From: Pseudocoprococcus catus
Lineage (GTDB): Bacteria > Bacillota > Clostridia > Lachnospirales > Lachnospiraceae
DNA length: 64,000 bases
Assembly: GCF_902381825.1 (NCBI RefSeq)
Contig: NZ_LR698973.1
Location: 2,463,243-2,527,242, forward strand
Direction: 5' to 3'
The position numbers and the translations under genes are program-made. Shown here one piece after another: positions 60,428-64,000 of this stretch. Below the pieces are notes generated by a model, which was given only the letters and a program-made list of their open reading frames with translations, made no database searches and had not been told where the DNA came from. The stretch's first letter is position 1, and the number at the start of each line of letters is the position of its first letter.

Positions 60428-60471
60428 TTCCTTTCTAGGAACACTATAATACACCTGTACCCAAAAGTCAA
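60428..60471 (-). promoter_or_regulatory. Promoter and operator of the TrmB-lysA unit
   Basis: On the minus strand TTGACT (60466-60471), 17 bases, TATAGT (60443-60448), followed at once by the palindrome TTCCTAGAAAGGAA (60428-60441). Confidence 0.65.
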
Positions 60472-60522
60472 TAGCCGGGGGTTTTTCTCCATGGCAAATT
60501 TTATCAATTAAAAAGAAAAAGA

Positions 60523-60560
60523 CTGCCGTATGCCACCGAAATGAAATACAGCAATCTTTT
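60523..60560 (-). terminator. ilvE terminator
   Basis: On the minus strand AAGATTGCTGTAT pairs with ATACGGCAGTCTT (two wobble or mismatched positions) and is followed by TTTCTTTTT. Confidence 0.7.
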
Positions 60561-60579
60561 ATCTTATGCGTTCAATGAA

Positions 60580-61605
60580 TTACATAATCTCGTGGATCCA
60601 GCCTTCAGGTGCTTCGATCTTACCATACTGAATACCTGTTAATGTATCATATAACTTCTGGGTAATAGGTCCCATCTTCTCCATACCGCTTGGGAAGCAG
60701 ATCTCCTTACCATGGTCGACAACCTTGCCGACAGGAGAAATAACAGCTGCAGTACCGCAAAGACCGCATTCTGCAAAATCCTTTAACTCGTCCAGTCTGA
60801 CTTTTCTTGTTGTAACTTTAAGGCCAAGATAATGTTCTGCAACATAAACAAGTGAACGTCTTGTGATTGAAGGAAGAATGGAATCAGAAAGAGGTGTTAC
60901 GACTTCATTATCCTTTGTAACAAACAGGAAGTTGGCACCGCCTGTTTCCTCTACATATGTTCTTGTACCCGGATCAAGGAAAAGATTCTCGTCAAATCCA
61001 TTAGCATGAGCGGTTACATTGGCATGCAGGCTCATTGCATAATTCAGGCCGGCTTTGATATGGCCTGTACCCTTAGGAGCAGCACGGTCGAAATCACTGA
61101 CACAGATTGTAATTGGCTTAGCGCCTTCATGGAAGTAAGGACCTACAGGTGTCGCAAACAATCTGAACTGGTATTCCTCAGCCGGCTTAACACCGATAAC
61201 AGGGCTTGATGCATACATGTATGGTCTTAAGTAAAGTGTTGCACCGCTGCCATAAGGTGGTACCCATGCTTCATTAGCCTTGACAACCTTCTCAACAGCC
61301 TCAATAAATCTTTCCTTCGGGAAAGGCGGCATCTCCATACGCTCTGCGGAATGATACATACGATCAGCATTCAGATCAGAACGGAATGTAACGATTCTTC
61401 CGTCTGCTGTCTCATATGCCTTCAGACCTTCGAATACTTCCTGACAATACTGCATAATACCCGCGCATTCATTCAGAACAATATTCGGAGAATCTGACAT
61501 ATATCCTTCCTGCCATTTACCATCTTTATAATCAGCTACATATCTATAATCTGTTGTATGATATGCAAAACCGATATGCTTCCAGTCAAGGTTTTTCTTT
61601 TCCAT
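60580..61605 (-). CDS. ilvE: Branched-chain amino acid aminotransferase
   Basis: A 341-residue fold IV PLP enzyme for valine, leucine and isoleucine. Marks: QYCQEVFEGLKAYET, LNADRMYHSAERM, the PLP lysine in GTGHIKAGLNYA, YVEETGGANFLF and SILPSITRRS. The start at 61605 follows GGAGGAATTTC; the frame extends to 61620. It comes after folA and may be read from its own promoter inside the folA end. Confidence 0.95.
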   Translation of the reverse strand: MEKKNLDWKHIGFAYHTTDYRYVADYKDGKWQEGYMSDSPNIVLNECAGIMQYCQEVFEGLKAYETADGRIVTFRSDLNADRMYHSAERMEMPPFPKERFIEAVEKVVKANEAWVPPYGSGATLYLRPYMYASSPVIGVKPAEEYQFRLFATPVGPYFHEGAKPITICVSDFDRAAPKGTGHIKAGLNYAMSLHANVTAHANGFDENLFLDPGTRTYVEETGGANFLFVTKDNEVVTPLSDSILPSITRRSLVYVAEHYLGLKVTTRKVRLDELKDFAECGLCGTAAVISPVGKVVDHGKEICFPSGMEKMGPITQKLYDTLTGIQYGKIEAPEGWIHEIM

Positions 61606-61661
61606 TAGAAATTCCTCCATTCGTAAATAAAATATCCCTCAACGAACCAATTATAGACTTA

Positions 61662-62183
61662 TTATTTCAATAAATCAACAATTTCTTTTAATTTTGTCTT
61701 GCGAACGTACATTTTGAAGCAATATTCCAGGTCAAAGTACGTTCTTTCCTCGCTGTCGGCCGCTACAACCCAGTCTTTGTCCTCATCCAGATTCGGAAAC
61801 CAGGTGTCCGCCTGATACGTGTAATCCATGCATGTCACATGGGCCACATCGCAATACGGCAGCAGCTGACGGTAAATACTCTCCCCACCAATGACATAAA
61901 TATCGTTGCTGTCATATTTCTTCAATTCTTCCAATGCTTCCTCAATACTGTGCACAATAATGGCATCTTTGGCCTTGTAAGTATGATCTCCTGTTATAAC
62001 AATATTCGTTCTGTTCTTCAAAGGCAGCCCATTCGGAAAACTCTCCAGTGTCTTGCGTCCCATCACAACAACCTTGCCCGTCGTTGTCTCTCTGAAATAC
62101 TTCATATCTTCCGGAATACTGTTCAAAAGCTTATTCTTATAGCCAATGCCCCAGTTCTTATCTACTGCAACAATCAAATTCAT
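61662..62183 (-). CDS. folA: Dihydrofolate reductase
   Basis: A 173-residue enzyme reducing dihydrofolate with NADPH. Marks: LIVAVDKNWGIGYKNKLL, the MGRKTLESFPNG cofactor loop and VIGGESIYRQLLPY. It follows thyA by 11 bases, the standard pairing, since thymidylate synthase generates dihydrofolate. Confidence 0.95.
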   Translation of the reverse strand: MNLIVAVDKNWGIGYKNKLLNSIPEDMKYFRETTTGKVVVMGRKTLESFPNGLPLKNRTNIVITGDHTYKAKDAIIVHSIEEALEELKKYDSNDIYVIGGESIYRQLLPYCDVAHVTCMDYTYQADTWFPNLDEDKDWVVAADSEERTYFDLEYCFKMYVRKTKLKEIVDLLK

Positions 62184-62194
62184 TCTATTTCCTC

Positions 62195-63043
62195 CTAAAC
62201 CGCGATCGGAATATTCTTAATCTGCGGACCGGTCACATAATTCTCAATCGTGATGTCCTTTGTTGTAAAATCATAGAAGTTCTTAATATCTGGGTTTAAT
62301 TTGAATATTGGTGCCGGATGGGTCTCTCTGCTGATCAGTTCCTCAATCAGTGGAATGTGTCTGTCATAAATATGGGCATCCGCAATCACATGCACCAGTT
62401 CACCCACCTGCATATCACACACCTGTGCCAGCATATGCATCAGCACGGAATACTGTACCACATTCCAGTTGTTGGCTGCCAACACATCCTGGGAGCGCTG
62501 ATTCAGAATGGCATTCAGCACCAGTTTGTCATCCCCCGGCTTCTTTGTCACATTAAAAGTCATGCTGTAAGCACACGGATAAAGATTCATTTCATGAAGA
62601 TCCTGATGCACATAAATATTCGTCATGATACGGCGGCTGTAAGGATTGTTCTTCAGATCATAGATCACTCTGTCCACCTGATCCATCATGCCCTCTTTGT
62701 ACTGATGCTTTACACCCATCTGATAACCATAAGCCTTGCCGATGGAACCGTTCTCATCCGCCCATTCATCCCAGACCGTACTGTTCAGATCATGGATATT
62801 GTTGGATTTGCGCTGCCAGATCCACAGCATCTCATCCGTGGCGCTCTTGATGGCCGTCTTGCGGAGGGTCAGCGCCGGAAATTCCTTGGATAAATCATAA
62901 CGGTTCACCACACCAAACTTCTTCATTGTATAAGCATAACTGCCGTCTTCCCACTTCGGCCGCACCTTTTCACCTTCTGTACTGCAGCCGTTATCAAGGA
63001 TATCCCGGCACATATTAATAAATACCTGATCTGCGTAACTCAT
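62195..63043 (-). CDS. thyA: Thymidylate synthase
   Basis: A 282-residue classical ThyA making dTMP from dUMP and methylene-tetrahydrofolate. Marks: GKAYGYQMG-type stretch, PYSRRIMTNIYV, the nucleophile Cys in LYPCAYSMTFNV, QRSQDVLAANNWN and HVIADAHIYDRH. The start at 63043 follows GAGGTGTTTT; the frame extends four codons further. First gene of the thyA-folA-ilvE series. Confidence 0.95.
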   Translation of the reverse strand: MSYADQVFINMCRDILDNGCSTEGEKVRPKWEDGSYAYTMKKFGVVNRYDLSKEFPALTLRKTAIKSATDEMLWIWQRKSNNIHDLNSTVWDEWADENGSIGKAYGYQMGVKHQYKEGMMDQVDRVIYDLKNNPYSRRIMTNIYVHQDLHEMNLYPCAYSMTFNVTKKPGDDKLVLNAILNQRSQDVLAANNWNVVQYSVLMHMLAQVCDMQVGELVHVIADAHIYDRHIPLIEELISRETHPAPIFKLNPDIKNFYDFTTKDITIENYVTGPQIKNIPIAV

Positions 63044-63119
63044 AAAACACCTCATTTATTTTGACGTTTCGAAACATATTTATTGCTCAATAAATATATA
63101 GAATTAGTAATTGACAGTA

Positions 63120-63136
63120 GGCACGTTCGCACTGCC
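63120..63136 (+). repeat. Short structured-repeat fragment D
   Basis: GGCACGTTCGCACTGCC is identical to the first 17 bases of copy C. The rest of the core is absent. It lies upstream of thyA in the 63044-63549 spacer. Confidence 0.5.
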
Positions 63137-63358
63137 ATTATTCTCTATTCTTTCAATTTTCCTTTTTATTATAAAGCAGATAACTGCCAAATTCAACAAT
63201 TATTCTCATCCGGTAATCAAATGTCAGCCCTCTGCCCATCAGGCAAATTATAAATGTCATCAATGATTAAAAAGTATACTCTTTTAAGTAATTGTGCAAT
63301 CTGCCATTTTATCATAGATTTTTATCTCATTTTATGTTAAAATATATTGGATTATTTA

Positions 63359-63498
63359 TAACTGTTCAGAGCCAAACAAAATTTCAAAAAACAGGTATAA
63401 AATGCTTGCATTTTTAAGACTGTTTTTGAAATTTTATTTGGCGGATACGCCACACCGACGAAATGCGTAGCATCTTGGAGGTTAGCTCTGAACAGTTA
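63359..63498. repeat. Branched palindromic element upstream of the RelA/SpoT-domain gene
   Basis: The closing stem TAACTGTTCAGAGC/GCTCTGAACAGTTA (63359-63372 with 63485-63498) is perfect. Inside, a 22-bp arm (63372-63394 with 63420-63441, one bulge, one mismatch) carries an AATGC/GCATT tip. Two small stems follow: GGCG/CGCC (63440-63451) and ATGC/GCAT (63463-63473). The whole folds as a multi-branched cloverleaf of 140 nt. It may be a small mobile element or a leader RNA. Confidence 0.65.
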
Positions 63499-63549
63499 CG
63501 ATTATTTAATCTATACCAAATTATATTTAAATATATGGAGAATTAAACG

Positions 63550-64000
63550 ATGATTCATACTTTAGATACCATTATGAGTGAATATTATCAACACGTTGAT
63601 GTCTATAAAAAAATGCAGCATGATGTGGAAGATATTATCAATACATTGATCGAAGCCAACCACATCAAGATTTCTACTATGTCCCTCAGAATAAAGTCTG
63701 AGCAAGCCCTTCGCAACAAAGTTATCTCCAAGGACAAATATCAGCATCTTGAAGATATCACGGATATTCTCGGATGTCGTATTCTGACTCTTTTTGAATC
63801 GGATGTAGAACGCATTCTTGAGCTGCTGGAAGACACTTTTGAAGTCTGTGAGATTGTCGATAAACGTAAGAAAAGCAAGCACAACCGCATTGAATTCGGT
63901 TATAACTCTGTCCATATGGTTGTGAAATTCACAGACGAACGCTGCAAGCTTGTAGAATACCAGAAGTACCAGGATATCCGATTTGAGATTCAGCTGAGAA
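63550..64000 (+). CDS. RelA/SpoT-domain (p)ppGpp synthetase-like protein, partial
   Basis: It starts at an ATG nine bases after GGAG and runs off the window after 150 codons. Synthetase-fold marks: the ATP-binding RIKSEQALRNKV, DITDILGCRIL, a Lys-rich RKKSKHNRIEFGYNSVHMVV and FEIQLR at the cut end. There is no HD or TGS part before these, so it is a stand-alone synthetase-like protein, a relative of the small alarmone synthetases, in addition to the full Rel at 42094. Not all catalytic residues can be judged from the part seen. Confidence 0.85.
   Translation, partial: MIHTLDTIMSEYYQHVDVYKKMQHDVEDIINTLIEANHIKISTMSLRIKSEQALRNKVISKDKYQHLEDITDILGCRILTLFESDVERILELLEDTFEVCEIVDKRKKSKHNRIEFGYNSVHMVVKFTDERCKLVEYQKYQDIRFEIQLR

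Overview
The window reads as chromosome of a low-to-moderate GC anaerobic Firmicute, most likely a Lachnospiraceae (Clostridium cluster XIVa) gut or rumen bacterium. The pointers are the syntenic block tgt-yajC-(TIGR04086-type membrane gene)-SCIFF peptide-SCIFF maturase-secDF-recJ-apt-rel-MBL-hemZ, a PdaB-like sporulation deacetylase, split transketolase, a fused CoA-transferase, and genes with strong AGGAGG ribosome sites. No rRNA, tRNA, CRISPR array, prophage or intact insertion sequence was seen. The family assignment is inference from gene content.

Layout. 0-1.2 kb: fabH with a promoter and a FabT-like palindrome. 1.3-4.9 kb: an AT-rich accessory patch of small lipoproteins or membrane-anchored proteins, a PadR regulator with a partner membrane protein, and a decayed lipoprotein remnant. 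4.9-7.9 kb: a solute-binding lipoprotein translationally coupled to a hybrid sensor kinase. 8-12 kb: pyrC, a RelE/Phd-type toxin-antitoxin pair, a DUF3877-like protein, a TrhA/hemolysin III protein and a DUF1836 protein. 12.1-13.8 kb: a MocR/PdxR-type regulator facing a 43-codon scar that looks like the fused ends of a deleted pdxS-pdxT operon. 13.8-32.3 kb: a purine-catabolism region on the minus strand: GntR regulator, adenine deaminase, molybdenum hydroxylase 2 (catalytic subunit), a BMP-type nucleoside ABC importer, a small anchored protein, FAD and 2Fe-2S subunits of hydroxylase 2, guanine deaminase, then the complete hydroxylase 1 (XdhABC-like). A MATE exporter diverges from it behind a structured leader. 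32.4-41.3 kb: rpoN, a highly expressed CoA-transferase, PdaB-like deacetylase, galM, split transketolase, hemZ. 41.4-55.5 kb: the conserved MBL-rel-apt-recJ-secDF-SCIFF-yajC-tgt neighbourhood with PHP and HAD phosphatases. 55.6-64 kb: HPr-like protein lacking the active His, cre site, aroC, PspC, HAD, lysA with a TrmB-type regulator, ilvE, folA, thyA, and the start of a RelA/SpoT-domain synthetase cut by the window end.

How the genes work together. The purine block forms a plausible route: nucleosides or bases enter through the BMP-dependent importer, adenine and guanine are deaminated to hypoxanthine and xanthine, and two molybdenum hydroxylases interconvert hypoxanthine, xanthine and urate or related hydroxypurines. 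A GntR protein probably represses the operon through two GGT-N3-ACC boxes just downstream of a near-consensus promoter, and the MATE protein may export a product or a toxic purine. Ring-opening enzymes and molybdenum-cofactor genes are not in the window.

The most unusual signal is non-coding. Two intergenic elements (37856-37937 and 47229-47310) share a gapless 82-nt core with eight compensatory base-pair changes. Each core sits at the tip of a long, almost perfect stem whose sequence is unrelated between copies. Truncated relatives lie at 47438-47482 and 63120-63136. This looks like an undescribed structured repeat or RNA family.
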